The translations under genes were made by a program, and so were the position numbers. DNA of 64,000 bases from Daphnia pulex (Eukaryota > Arthropoda > Branchiopoda > Diplostraca > Daphniidae): assembly GCF_021134715.1 (NCBI RefSeq), contig NC_060019.1, forward strand, positions 4,588,001-4,652,000, given 5' to 3'. This document shows, in pieces, positions 51,611-62,235 of this stretch; position 1 is the stretch's first letter, and the number at the start of each line of letters is the position of its first letter. The notes under the pieces are model-generated. The model had not been told where the DNA came from. It worked only from the letters and a program-made list of their open reading frames with translations, and ran no database searches.

Positions 51611-52248
51611 TCTTCCTGGTTGTGAAGCTCTTAAAGAGCTGTTGTGGTTGACTGGGGGAAAAAAGGAAGAAATGGAGAATTAATTTAATTTTTTGAACAC
51701 TTATTGACTGATTTGCGCGTTTCTTTTTCCTATTTCCTTGGGTGTTCGTGGAACGGATGCGTTTCCGTTTTTGTTTCCACTTTGTTTGAGCTCCCTGGGA
51801 TGAATCTGAAAAAAGAATCGATTTAAATTTGGAGCTAGGGCGATACCTTGGCTCCTTGCAAAAAATCCGGGCTGGCCAACTCAATTAAGCGAAACTGTTG
51901 TTGTTGTTTTTTTTTTGTTGGTGGCGCCACTTGCGGCGAGCCACTACACTGAGAGTGAGAGATAAGAGAGTTTTTTTTTTGTTGGTGGCGCCCCTTGCGG
52001 CGTGCCACTACACTAAGCGTGATAGAGAAAGAGAGTTTTTTTTTTGTTGGTGGCGCCCCTTGCGGCGTGCCACTACAGTGAGCGTGATAGAGAAAAAGAT
52101 TTTTTTTTGTTTGAAGTCACCGATTCCTCGGGCTCCTTATGTGAGAAAGTTTTTTTTCAAAGAAGAACAGATAATCAAAGAATACTCATTCAACAATTGT
52201 ATTTAGCGGTGATTGCCGCCATATTCAAGAATACAATTTAGTTGTTAC

Positions 52249-52911
52249 TTATTCGTTTGGCCTCCTCGATTCCGTGCCTCTTGAATTTCTCCTTGACCAG
52301 CAGCGGACAGGGCGAGCGTTGAAGTGGCCTCGTTGACTCCTTGCTGCTTCGCTCCTGGCGTAGGCTCTTCTGAGAGCTGGATTGGCCTCCAACTCTCTTT
52401 CGAAATGGCGCCTGTTTTCTGCTGTGGCGCTGCTTTCGACCGTAGATTCGTCTGACGAGCTTTCGTAGCAAAGCTGGATTTCGTCCTCCTCCTCCGACTC
52501 ACTTTCTGTTTGTTCTTTTGGGGCTGCAGCTGCTGCTGCTTCCTCCTGTCTTTCTTGATGAACTAGGCCTACTACTCGCCGAATTGGGGATCGTACTCCT
52601 CCTTGCTGTGGATATAGTACGATGTCGGGCAACGGGGCCTGGATTGGCTCCGGTGCTGGTTCCGGTTCCTCAATCACGTCCGGCAATAAATTCTGAGCAG
52701 GCGGTGGAACCGGTTGTGGGGCCGGTTCCTCGACTGGACGGTAGCGGAAGTCGCCGTAGTATCTCGGGCGGAGAGCTTCGGCGAGTTGTTCCGCGTTGAG
52801 AACCCTTCTTTCTATCTCCAGGATTGGCTGCACGTGAGAAGCAAGGGCACCGGGTGGCAGTTGTGCGTCCGGGATCGGCTCCCGCGGTGGTGGACGAGGT
52901 GATGGTTCCAC
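52249..52911 (-). CDS. BEL-1B accessory Pro/Glu-rich frame
   Basis: 220 codons, almost identical to 34387-35073 but ending at RRPNE because CAA became TAA. See that entry for composition. Confidence 0.45.
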   Translation of the reverse strand: MEPSPRPPPREPIPDAQLPPGALASHVQPILEIERRVLNAEQLAEALRPRYYGDFRYRPVEEPAPQPVPPPAQNLLPDVIEEPEPAPEPIQAPLPDIVLYPQQGGVRSPIRRVVGLVHQERQEEAAAAAAPKEQTESESEEEDEIQLCYESSSDESTVESSATAENRRHFERELEANPALRRAYARSEAARSQRGHFNARPVRCWSRRNSRGTESRRPNE

Positions 52912-53764
52912 CCAGGCTGGCAGCAGCCCTTCCCGGCGCAGCTGCGCTCTCTTGATTCGTTGGCTTCGTTTGCCTATATTGATTGAGTTTTTGGAGACCT
53001 TTCGGCTCCTCTATAATTTGTTGAGACAGAGAGTAAAAGAATGTTATTTCTAATCAACAAATCAGCATCAACAAAAAACGAGAGAAACGGACACGGAAAT
53101 ACAACACACGAACAGACAAAAGAAGGGGAAGAGTGCACGATTTTTTGGCGTAGGCCCATCTGTGAGCCAATAATGGGTCAACAAGGCCGCCCCCTTAGGC
53201 TAGCCCGACAATGAAATGCGAGAAAAAATTTGAGAAGGATTTGATGAATTTTTTGGGCATAGGTTCCCCCCCCCCCCTACTCGTCGTTTTTGTTCTTACA
53301 ATTTAAATTAATTTGGGCAAATATTAACAAAAGGGGAACAAGTATCAACGTTTGGGGGGTCTCGTGTTGTGTAGCCCCAACCGGCTTCACAGTTTTTTGT
53401 TTTGAGTTTTTTTTGTTTTGAGAGGGAGGACACGGTGTTTCATTGAATTAAACAACCGTTCGAAGGACCATGTTAAAACTTGTAATTAAATATTTTCGGC
53501 GTGTCAGGCCTGTACTTACAGTTTTAATAGAAGAAAGTAAATTGGACACAAACAACCGTGTCCTTTTCTCTCTCGTATATTCTACACACTGACGATTGTA
53601 CACTAAATTTAGAGGGGCGTAAACAATTGGAGGGAAGGGAAATAACGAGTGGAGTTTGGGCCACCTATCGGGGGCTCCTTAGGCAATAGTCGCGTAAGTG
53701 CGCCGTTATAGATACGCGGCGTCCGGATCTCGTCGTCGTTGTTTGTTGCGTATTATTCCCAACA

Positions 53765-53829
53765 GTCTATGGCGAAGGTTTTAGGCACCAGTCTCTTCGG
53801 AGGCAAGGGTTCGAATCCCTTCACTGTCA
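53765..53829 (+). pseudogene. tRNA-Leu, 5'-truncated at the BEL-1B LTR
   Basis: Same junction (GTCTATGGCGAAGG) as 35926. Confidence 0.85.
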
Positions 53830-53892
53830 TAATCTCTACATTTGATTGTGTATTAACAATTTTCTATCGTTCTTGGCCAAACATCGATATGA

Positions 53893-53966
53893 GGCCTGTT
53901 AGCTCAGTTGGTTAGAGCGCCGTGCTAATAACGCGGAGGTCATGAGTTCGATCCTCTTACGGGCCA
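53893..53966 (+). tRNA. tRNA-Ile(AAU), block 3
   Basis: Consensus copy. Confidence 0.9.
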
Positions 53967-54130
53967 GTGCAATGGAGGAAAAGTCGTTGAGTGCAACAGA
54001 TAGAGGATTAAGTTTAAGTTGTAAAGGATTTCGTAACCAACATTTAAAAAAAAAGAAACACGAATTCCCATCTAGAAGAGTCCCATGAAGAATCTGCTGC
54101 GTAAAAACCTTAGGGAACAATTGCAAAAAT

Positions 54131-54190
54131 GATAGTGTGGCCGAGTGGTCTATGGCGCTGGTTTAAGGCACCAGTCTCTTCTGAGGCAAG
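54131..54190 (+). pseudogene. tRNA-Leu with AAG anticodon, split by BEL-3
   Basis: Acceptor, D arm and anticodon arm (loop TTAAGGC, anticodon AAG) to GGCAAG; the T arm resumes at 61310 (GCAAGGGTTCCAATCCCT) but the 3' acceptor strand is lost at 61329. Confidence 0.85.
54186..54190 (+). repeat. BEL-3 target duplication, left (GCAAG)
   Basis: GCAAG repeated at 61310-61314, both within tRNA-Leu sequence. Confidence 0.95.
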
Positions 54191-54870
54191 TGATAACTCG
54201 GTCTGGACAAGTAGAAGTGGACTGTATTTAAAGCATTCAATGTCTGTCGTGTAACATCAAGTCACTGTCAGAATCAGAGCATCGACACATACTCAGGCAT
54301 CCATCATCATCAATCCTATTCGAGTAAAAGGAAGTCACTAACAATTCAAGTAAAGCACGAGAAGTAAAAATACCTGGAGACCAGTCTTCGATGGGGAAAT
54401 GGAAAATAAGAGTGGTCCGTCCTGGACACACTCATGCACATATACAACAAAACACACACACAACCTGGGAATAGCAATAAAACTTAGTGGAGTCGACAGA
54501 GAACAAACAATGAAGGTAATACCTAAAGGAGGAGGTGTGGGAATTGCCACCTTGTCACAAATTGCATGTGTCGACGACGTCTGAAACTGCACGTCAGAAC
54601 AATTTAGTCACAATACTCAAAACGCGAATACAAGTAATTATCTAAAAGAGGAGCACAGACATGGTAAATCAATATTGGTTAGGAATAACATGGTCACAAC
54701 TTAAAATACCTGTCAGGGCAAGAGTTACTTCAGTTCAGAAAAATTGGAAAGGACGATATCACAAAGAAGATGACTTTGATTGACAGGGGAAGGGGGAAAT
54801 AGGGCTAAACAGTGGTCGGACAAGTGGCGCCATTAAAATTAACAAAAGCTAAACAGCATCCGCCGAACCA
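54191..54870 (-). repeat. BEL-3 3' LTR, full length (680 bp)
   Basis: TGATAACTCGG ... CCGAACCA on the plus strand. Contains about 309 bp (near 54231-54539) absent from the other LTR, including a GTATTTAAAG (TATA-like) stretch on the plus strand. Confidence 0.9.
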
Positions 54871-57467
54871 TTCTCCCCCGAACTGGATCCGGCTTCCGGA
54901 GCGAGTGAGCTTGGTTCCAATAAGGCGAGTTGATTAGCTCCACGGCGCATAATCCCTGTAGAAAACTCGACGTCTACCGCTCGAACTAGTTCAACTTTTC
55001 CCGGATACGTTCTCACAACTTTTCCGGTCCGCCAGCGTCCTCGCGGTGCATCCTTCCAATCGTCGAGCACGAAATCGCCAACCGCTAAGTTCCGGGCTGG
55101 TCTTGTCCATTTGCGTCGCGAGGTCATGGACTGCAGGAATGCTCCATGCCACAGCTCCCAGAAGCGGTCCGCCATCCGTTGAACGTACCGGTTGTGGTCC
55201 CGTGGTAAGGCTTGAGAGAAATCACCCGCCGGAAGATCCGCAATTGGCGCGCGATTCAAAAAATCGTTCGGCGTCAAGGGCCAAATGTCGTCCGCATCTG
55301 AGCTGACATAAGTCAGTGGGTGGGAATTGAGCAGTCCTGACTCCTCAAACAGGAGCGTCCGAAAAATCTCCTCGCTCGGATTACGCTGACCGTTCAACTC
55401 CTTGTCCAGCACGGGGTAGAGCGCTCGCTTGACCGAACGCACCAGTGATTCGTGAGTTCCACCAAAGTGGGGTGTCTGGGCTGGCTGGAACCACCATCGA
55501 ATCCCGAGAGCTTTCAGCTCCGTCTCCAACGCCGAACTCTTCTTTAGTCTCTCCAGCTCTTCACGTAATAGTCGCTCCGCCCCGGTCAAATTAGTTCCGT
55601 TGTCGGAGAACATCTCAGCTGGCTTGCGGTAGATAGAAACGAAGCGGCGCAAAACCAGCAAGAAATCATTGGCTGATAGAGAGATCGCCACGTCGACGTA
55701 CACGGCACGCGTCACTAAACACGTTAACAGGACGCCCCATCGCTTGGCCGTCCCTCTGTGGTAGGCGATGTCAATGGGGCCAAAATAGTCGACGGAGGTG
55801 TGGTGAGCACCGAGCCGGGCCCTGTGAACGTCCGCCATCATCTGTAGCACTGCTTTTGGTCGGAAACGCCGACACGCCAGACACTCGTTGCGAGCTCTCT
55901 TGACCGCCTCTCTTCCTGCTGTGATCCAGAAATGTTGTCGCACCTGGGCAAGCACCATGTCGGTTCCGGAATGATGAAGCTGCTCATGAATGGCGCGGGT
56001 GATTGCTCGCGCTAACAGATGTCGGCCATTCAGAATCGGCGGATGGAGAACCTCGTACGGTAAATTCGCTCTGCTGAGACGGCCTCCAAGCCGCAACACC
56101 TTGTCAGCATCCAAAAAGGGGGTCAAGGGCTGCAAGGTTGATGTAGGGCGAATCACTTTTCCACGATCCAGTCTGCTTATCTCCTCGGGATAGGTCTCCC
56201 TCTGGCACCGTCGGACGAGATCGAGATAGTCATTCTCTAATCTGATGAGAGTAGGCACGTCGCTGGCAGCTATCTTCACCGTCTTCCAGTCGAATGGCAC
56301 TATCTTCTCCGACACGACATCACTCACATGGGCGCGGGCCCCACGCATCTCCGCCTTCTCCAAGGTCCAGGGGAGGTCTTGCGGCCAGGCCGTCTCCTCT
56401 TGATACAAGAAGGGTGGTCCGTCCAACCACCACGCTGGGATTGCCCGGTCATCCAGTTGAGAGCGGGTCGCCGCATCCGCTGGGTTTAGGACTCCCGGGA
56501 CGAAACGCCACTCTGAAGGGTCCGATAGGGTCTGGATTTCACCGATACGATTGCTCACGTAGACCTGGTAGTCACCAGATAACGCTCGAACCCAGTTGCG
56601 CACCGTACTGCTATCGGTCCAGAAACGACGCGCTGCGATCTTCCGGGTCAATGAAGATTCCACAAAACGGGCCAAACGCGCTCCAAGAAGTCCAGCGTTC
56701 AGCTCCAACTTGCACACGGACACTGTTTTCAGCGGCGCTAACTTTGTCACGGCCTTGATGAAGCGCACGATCACTCGGTGGTCACTGTAAACATTGCGGA
56801 TAAAACATACGGCTGCACAGGCCTCCTCAGAGGCGTCCACGAACGTGTCCAGTTCGGTCCGGACGATTCGGACTTCATCCGGAAACAGGCAGCGGGCAAA
56901 TTCCACCGTCTTCAGCTGCTGCATTGTATCGAAATAACTCTCCCACCATTCATGGTCTGGACCAGTCACCACATCCTCCCACTTCAGGCCTTTCACGCCA
57001 AGGTGGCGTAGTCGTATCTTGGCCTTAACGGTGATTGGAGCAGCGGCGCCAAGGGGATCGAATAATCCGGCAACCTTCGAAAGGAGCCCGGCCCGGGTGT
57101 AGTTGATCTCTGCCAACCGGACACGAAACCCCAAAACATCAGTGGCTGGCCTCCAGGTGACGCCAAGGACCATCTCGGCGTCGTCAGCGCCAAGGTTGAC
57201 CGTGTTGACGCCGCTCTCCTTTGGATCTGGTAGAGAGAGCTGCTCCAGCAGGCGTGCGTCGTTGCTCACCCAATGATTCAGATGGAAATCGCCACTGCTC
57301 AGAGCCTTGTTGACTACTGTCGCCCGGCGCAGCGCCTCGTCAGTGGTCTTGCTGGAATCCAGGTAATCGTCCACGTAGAGGTACCTCCGGATGGCGGCTA
57401 CCGCCTCACCCTGGTCTACGGCGGCGTCGTCTGCTGCTCTCCAGGTCGTTCGGATGGCCGTGAACAT
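54849..57467 (-). pseudogene. BEL-3 pol, C-terminal part
   Basis: Frame after the second frameshift (near 57450). Contains the polymerase site YVDDYLDS, RNase H (DTFVDASEEA), integrase with an HHCC finger (HEQLHHSG ... CLACRRF) and an intact-looking triad: D in SVDYFGP, D in SDNGTN, E in HESLVRSVK, then the DUF5641-type tail, ending just inside the LTR. All catalytic motifs match the family norm. Confidence 0.9.
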
Positions 57468-58330
57468 GAGACACCAAAGGTCACCCGGGTCATCTCACAC
57501 GTTGTCAATGTTCCGTCCTCTTCCGGCCAGAGGAATCGAAGGTAGCGTCGATCGATGTCGTCTAGTCGGATCCGGCTGAACATGGCTCCTATGTCTGCCG
57601 ACCACGCCACCTCTCCTTCCCGGAAGTGCAGAATTACAGCTGGGAGCGGATTTTGAATTGCTGGACCAGGTGTGACGTAATCATTAAGGCTCCTCCCGCG
57701 GTACTTAGCAGCTGCGTCAAACACCAACCGCAGCTCAGGACGGCCAGCAACCTTGGGCACTGCAAAATGGGGTAGCCAATATCGATTTGGCCGCTCCTCG
57801 ACCTCTCTGGGAGACAGGCGCCTTGCATAACCTTCGGCAAAGTTCTTGGTTATCGACTCTCGATAGTGTTTCTCATAGGCTGGATCTCTTGCAAATTTGT
57901 TCAAAAGCGGACGAATACGGGAATCAGCTACACTCCGGTTGTCGGGCAGCAATGGAGGCTCTTCATCCTTCCAGAGAATTGGGGCCTGGTAACCCACATC
58001 CAGCTTCTTGGTCTCAGCGTCCAGCCTCGCGACTGCCCGTCGATCTTCGGTGGACATTCCGGCAACCTGATACTCGGTACCGAATGATTCGGTGTCGCAA
58101 AACCGTCGTAGTTGTTCAACCAGCTCCGCTGTGATGCGTACGTCTGATGAGGCAAAGGCACGGTGGCAGAGGGCCTCCGTCGTCGATCCAGATCCCAGCA
58201 CACCAAGGATTGTCCATCCAAGCCTGGTCTTGATAGCTGCTGGCTCGTCGTCGGCTCCAAGTCGATAATCTGTCGGTGTGATGAGCGTTGTATGGTTTAA
58301 ACCAATCAGGACGTCCTTCCGCCGGAACTG
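57416..58330 (-). pseudogene. BEL-3 protease-to-RT linker and N-terminal RT
   Basis: Frame between the two shifts: KDVLIGLNHTT, then the RT fingers and palm start (YWLPHFAVPKV, LRLVFDAAAKYRG, AWSADIGAMFSRI). At about 57450 the frame slips by one base inside the FG-S-C block, after which the reading ends in an unrelated tail. Confidence 0.85.
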
Positions 58331-60285
58331 CGTAGCGGCGGCAAGTCGTTAAGGTGGACCCAACGGTGGCAAAGCTGCTCCCAATTGTACACGGGAACTG
58401 GCTGCGTCACGGTCTTTAAGGTTGAGCCCTTAAGGGTCACCATGTCGCCGAAGGCCGTCTTCAGCTGAAGGAACAATTCCTCTGAATTAAGATGCGTTGA
58501 GGCCGCATCACCTACTCCCTGAACTCGAAGTGTCTGTCGCTCGCCCAAAATCCGGAGCGAACGTACCAATCCCTCACGGATGAAAGTTGTGTTGCTCCCG
58601 GCGTCCAACATGACATTAATGGGCACCAGTTCCCCGTCAGCATTCAGGGCGTCGAGGTGGATCACCCCAAAGGCGATGGTACCGAACGTTGCTCTGGCGG
58701 AATGTGACGTGCCCGTTCTCTCCGGAAGTCCCCGGTCAGTGTGGATCAGAAGGTGGTGGAACGTCTTGCAACCGTCCTTGCCGCATTCTTTCTTGAAACT
58801 ACAGTTGCTAGCTCCATGTCGTACGCCGAAGCAACAGTAACACAGGCCACGCACCATGATGAAGGTCATTCGTCCAGCCACGGGCATATTCTTGAAGAAT
58901 TGGCAATCAGCCAACCGATGCTCACCCTCACATTTAAAACAATATGGAGGCTTGGATGCTGGTGTCGTTCCTTCACGAGGGGTAGGGGCAGGAGCCCCTC
59001 GAGCCGGTCCGGCCCTGTGATTGGTGGAGGCCTGGTGGGCCCGTGAATGCCTCTTCTGATGATGCGGGATGTTTCCCGTCTGAGGTGGCCGCGCTGGATT
59101 GTTGCTCCTCTGGTGCTGTTCGGCGGCAATGGAGTAAGCATTCTGGTAGGCAGCCGCTCGCGTACATAGCCAGTGGCCGAACTCGTTCATGGTGCGCTGC
59201 TCCAATCCTCCACGCAGGCCGTCATTCCAGTGCAACCGATCCTGGGGCTGAAGTTTCTGCGTGAGCCGCTCGATCAAATCAGCATGGCCGGTCTCCCCGA
59301 TCCAGGTGAGATTGAAGAGGTGAGTCCTCACCTTTTCGGCAAATCTACGGAAGGTAGCGGGCGTCGGAGGCTCGACTCGATCCAAGGCTTGAAGGTGTGC
59401 TGCACGGATAACTGCACGGCTGCCACATGTCTCCTTCAAACGTCGGAGAAATTCCTTGTAGGCCAGCTCGCCTCCACCTAATCCGTAAACTAAATCGGCC
59501 GTCTCTCCCCGTACGTTCCTCTTCAAAATCGCCAACTTCTCTCCCGGTGCCTTGCCGGTCTGGTGTACGAGTGAGTGAAAGAGGTCGATCCACTCGAACC
59601 AATCTAGAGCGCGCCCAGAGTAGACCTCCAAATCAACTCGTACCGATGTGTGGCGATGATCACCGGAATAAACGAAGGGCTTCTCTCTTCCACTGCAATA
59701 GTTGGTGATCCATTCATTCGGAGCATGAACTCGTGCTACCGGTTTGTAGCGGGGTACGGAGATAATCGACCGAAAATCGTCCTCTCGATCTCCATCTAAG
59801 CCTTTCTCCTCCCCTAGGTCCTGAACGGACTGTTTTGCTGCCTCCATGTCCTTCAATGCTGCTTCGGCTGCTTTGGCAGCCTCCTCGTAAACCTTCGCGG
59901 CGTCTTGGGCTCGTTGTCGGGCTGCGATGACTTCCGGATCTGTAGGATCCCATCCAGGGACGGAGGCTGAATCCCCCTCTCGGCTAGAGATATAAGCAGC
60001 CACCTCGTCCGCCACTGCGTCAACATCTCCTCCGTAACGCAGGAATGATTCTTGTTGTTGCTCTCCTTCAGTCTCCTCCAACAGCTCCAATAAACGGTCA
60101 TTAATCGGGCCGGAATCACCAAGGAGAGTGCGAGCCTCATCCAGGAGGCGCGTGGCTTCACGGCGTGAAAGCTTGTTGGTTATAACCTTCCGCATAAGGG
60201 TGCAGCATCCGGTTATCTTAAAGCGCAGTACCTTCTGGCGGGCCCTGCATTGGTCGATGGTGAATGCTGCAATATCCTCCGCCAT
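58306..60285 (-). CDS. BEL-3 gag-protease
   Basis: Likely start MAEDIAAFTID at 60285; the frame is open 15 more residues upstream with a hydrophobic stretch. Order: alpha-helical region, DUF1759-type gag (VYSGRALDWFEWIDLF), a basic linker, two zinc knuckles (CFKCEGEHRLADC and CYCCFGVRHGASNC), protease (NVMLDAGSNTTF). The frame ends TGA/TAA at 58306, where a one-base shift separates it from pol. BEL elements usually have one gag-pol frame, so the shift is a lesion rather than programmed, though programmed shifting cannot be excluded. Confidence 0.85.
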   Translation of the reverse strand: MAEDIAAFTIDQCRARQKVLRFKITGCCTLMRKVITNKLSRREATRLLDEARTLLGDSGPINDRLLELLEETEGEQQQESFLRYGGDVDAVADEVAAYISSREGDSASVPGWDPTDPEVIAARQRAQDAAKVYEEAAKAAEAALKDMEAAKQSVQDLGEEKGLDGDREDDFRSIISVPRYKPVARVHAPNEWITNYCSGREKPFVYSGDHRHTSVRVDLEVYSGRALDWFEWIDLFHSLVHQTGKAPGEKLAILKRNVRGETADLVYGLGGGELAYKEFLRRLKETCGSRAVIRAAHLQALDRVEPPTPATFRRFAEKVRTHLFNLTWIGETGHADLIERLTQKLQPQDRLHWNDGLRGGLEQRTMNEFGHWLCTRAAAYQNAYSIAAEQHQRSNNPARPPQTGNIPHHQKRHSRAHQASTNHRAGPARGAPAPTPREGTTPASKPPYCFKCEGEHRLADCQFFKNMPVAGRMTFIMVRGLCYCCFGVRHGASNCSFKKECGKDGCKTFHHLLIHTDRGLPERTGTSHSARATFGTIAFGVIHLDALNADGELVPINVMLDAGSNTTFIREGLVRSLRILGERQTLRVQGVGDAASTHLNSEELFLQLKTAFGDMVTLKGSTLKTVTQPVPVYNWEQLCHRWVHLNDLPPLRSSGGRTS

Positions 60286-60675
60286 GATGAAAAGGGCTAG
60301 GAGACAGCGAAGGATCAGAGCTAACAGCAACGTAGTGGATGGCAGCTCTGCTCGTCGATGGAGAATCTTCGTCTCCTGGGTTGCCTGCTTAACGGCAGGC
60401 TCTTAGTCAGTTCAAATGAGGGTGAAATTAGGATCCTGGAACACCGTCTGTCTATAGCTGAACTCCCCAACTTGGTTCTCGTCGAATAGTCGGCTCTGCT
60501 TGACGGGCAAGGATCCTCTTAGCTGGAACTGGTCAGTTCCTTCCAACTTGGTTCTCGTTGGCTTGGTCGGGTCTGCTTAACGGCAGACAATCTTTGTCAA
60601 GGCGCCACAGCGCAGGTCAATTCAACGCTGATCAGCGTGGCCGGTCGGTTTTAACGGCAGGCAAATCAAAATCAA

Positions 60676-60895
60676 ATGCTGGAAGGCGTGGGCAGGTCTG
60701 CTACAACGCCAGTCGTTGTCGAATCAAATGCTGAAGAGGCGTGGGCAGGTCTGCTACAACGCCAGTTGAAGTCGAATCAAAACGCTGAAGGCGTGGGCAG
60801 GTCTGCTATCACGCCAGTCGAAGTCGAATCAAATGCTGAAGGCGTGGGCAGGTCTGCTACAACGCCAGTCGAAGTCGAATTAAATGCTGAACAGC
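60676..60895 (+). repeat. Four tandem 53-56-bp units in the BEL-3 leader
   Basis: Each contains AATGCTGAAGGCGTGGGCAG, GTCTGCTACAACGCCAGT and GAAGTCGAATCAA, with small changes. Confidence 0.85.
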
Positions 60896-60918
60896 GTGAT
60901 TCAGAACGATACCGGTTG

Positions 60919-60936
60919 CTCCGGTTCGAAGGACCA
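60919..60936 (-). promoter_or_regulatory. BEL-3 primer-binding site, tRNA-Tyr type
   Basis: Two bases inside the 5' LTR, TGGTCCTTCGAACCGGA matches the complement of a tyrosine tRNA 3' end (acceptor TCGAAGGA-CCA) apart from one base. Confidence 0.7.
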
Positions 60937-60938
60937 GA

Positions 60939-61309
60939 TGATAACTCGGTCTGGACAAGTAGAAGTGGACTGGTGTGGGAATTGCCACCTTGTCACAAAT
61001 TGCATGTGTCGACGACGTCTGAGACTGCACGTCAGAACAATTTGGTCACAATACTCAAAACGCGAATACAAGTAATTATCTAAAAGAGGAGCACAGACAT
61101 GGTAAATCAATATTGGTTAGGAATAACATGGTCACAACTTAAAATACCTGTCAGGGCAAGAGTCACTTCAGTTCAGAAAAATTGGAAAGGACGATATCAC
61201 AAAGAAGATGACTTTGATTGACAGGGGAAAGGGGGAAATGGGGCTAAACAGTGGTCGGACAAGTGGCGCCATTAAAATTAACAAAAGCTAAACAGCATCC
61301 GCCGAACCA
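60939..61309 (-). repeat. BEL-3 5' LTR, with 309-bp deletion
   Basis: 371 bp; equals the 3' LTR minus the 309-bp block. Since the element reads leftwards, this is the LTR that should drive transcription. Confidence 0.9.
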
Positions 61310-61314
61310 GCAAG
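61310..61314 (+). repeat. BEL-3 target duplication, right (GCAAG)
   Basis: Followed by the T arm of the split tRNA-Leu to 61328. Confidence 0.95.
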
Positions 61315-61337
61315 GGTTCCAATCCCTGGGTTCCGGA

Positions 61338-61730
61338 CATCTCGTACCCAAAAATTCTCGTACTCATTTTTTCAACCATCTCGTACCAGTACGAGATGGT
61401 GGTACGAGGTGGCATCTGGCGGTAGAGAACAGTACCGGCTGGTACGAGGTGGCTGCCATAATCTTCCGGCTGGTACGAGTTGGCTGGCAGAAGTTTCCGG
61501 CTGGTACGAGATGACTGGCAGAAATTTCCGGCTGGTACGAGATGGCCGGCAGAAATCTCCATTCTAGAGGGAGCCAAAGGGGAGCGCCGAGCTGGATGTC
61601 CGGATGAAGTCCGCCTTGAAGAACGCCTAGCCGGTGACTGATAACTTAGTACGGCCGCGGCGACCTTATATACTGCGGCTCGAGCATGCGCCACCTTGTG
61701 GTCAGTACGAGATGGCAGTACGAGATGGCC
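61338..61730. mobile_element. Element built of CCATCTCGTAC motifs
   Basis: About ten copies of CCATCTCGTAC or its complement lie between 61339 and 61725, facing inward at both ends. The middle has four tandem 31-bp units (CCGGCTGGTACGAG...GGCAGAAATTT, about 61433-61560). It starts within the lost end of the split tRNA-Leu. No frame is supported. Probably a small non-autonomous DNA transposon. Confidence 0.6.
61375..61400. repeat. Perfect 12-bp palindrome arms
   Basis: ACCATCTCGTAC, a CA spacer, then the exact complement: two element motifs head to head. Confidence 0.85.
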
Positions 61731-62235
61731 GATATAGATATAGATAGCTGATCGTATTCAGTGTACTGCGCGCGTTTCTTTATCGATAAGTATTTCAAAC
61801 AGAATGCCACACACAACTTACGTTCTGTGTGTTTGGCTTCAGTTGCCGAATATTTTTGTCTCTTCGACGGGAATTTTGCAAAATTTAACAATCTTATTCA
61901 TTAGGATATTTTTTCCACCTTTTCTTCCTACCCTCTCGAAAATATGAGATAGTTCACTAGTGTCGTCAAATGTAACAGTGCCCGGATTATTAAGTGTCCA
62001 CTTCTTAATTCAACATAAATTTTGGTTAGATAAAAAAGGATACCTCGTCCTGCGCGATTGCGAGGCTTATTTAACTGTTTTGTGAGGGGTGTAATATGTG
62101 TGATAGAGAAATTTTGTATGTATGTATATGTGAGTGTTTGACTTGAGCAATCATACGGCCTACAGAACGAACAATACACAAGATCAGATATAACAAGGTT
62201 GTCAAGAATTTTTATTGTTCGTTCAATTTATAGGG
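61731..62235. other. Intergenic, CLP1 3' flank
   Basis: No gene seen. On the minus strand an AATAAA follows the CLP1 stop at about 62207-62202 and is the likely polyadenylation signal. Confidence 0.5.

Larger units (their letters stand above)
51055..53764 (-). mobile_element. BEL-1B, 5' part with LTR
   Basis: Continues BEL-1B after the BEL-2 insertion: N-terminal gag, three tandem leader repeats (about 51902-52095), accessory frame, leader and 5' LTR ending at 53764 against tRNA-Leu, exactly as in BEL-1A. Region 52980-53764 is LTR and leader. Confidence 0.9.
53765..54190 (+). repeat. tRNA array, block 3 (short)
   Basis: 5'-truncated Leu, one Ile, and a Leu broken by BEL-3. Same spacers as the other blocks. 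Confidence 0.9.
54191..61309 (-). mobile_element. BEL-3, full-length BEL/Pao retrotransposon
   Basis: 7119 bp with LTRs 54191-54870 and 60939-61309, gag and pol, a primer site and a 5-bp target duplication in tRNA-Leu. The two frameshifts in its coding region make it non-autonomous. Confidence 0.95.

Noticed and set aside
58306..58330. Programmed frameshift between BEL-3 gag-protease and pol
   Set aside because: No slippery heptamer-like site was obvious, BEL families usually use one frame, and a second shift at 57450 suggests plain decay.
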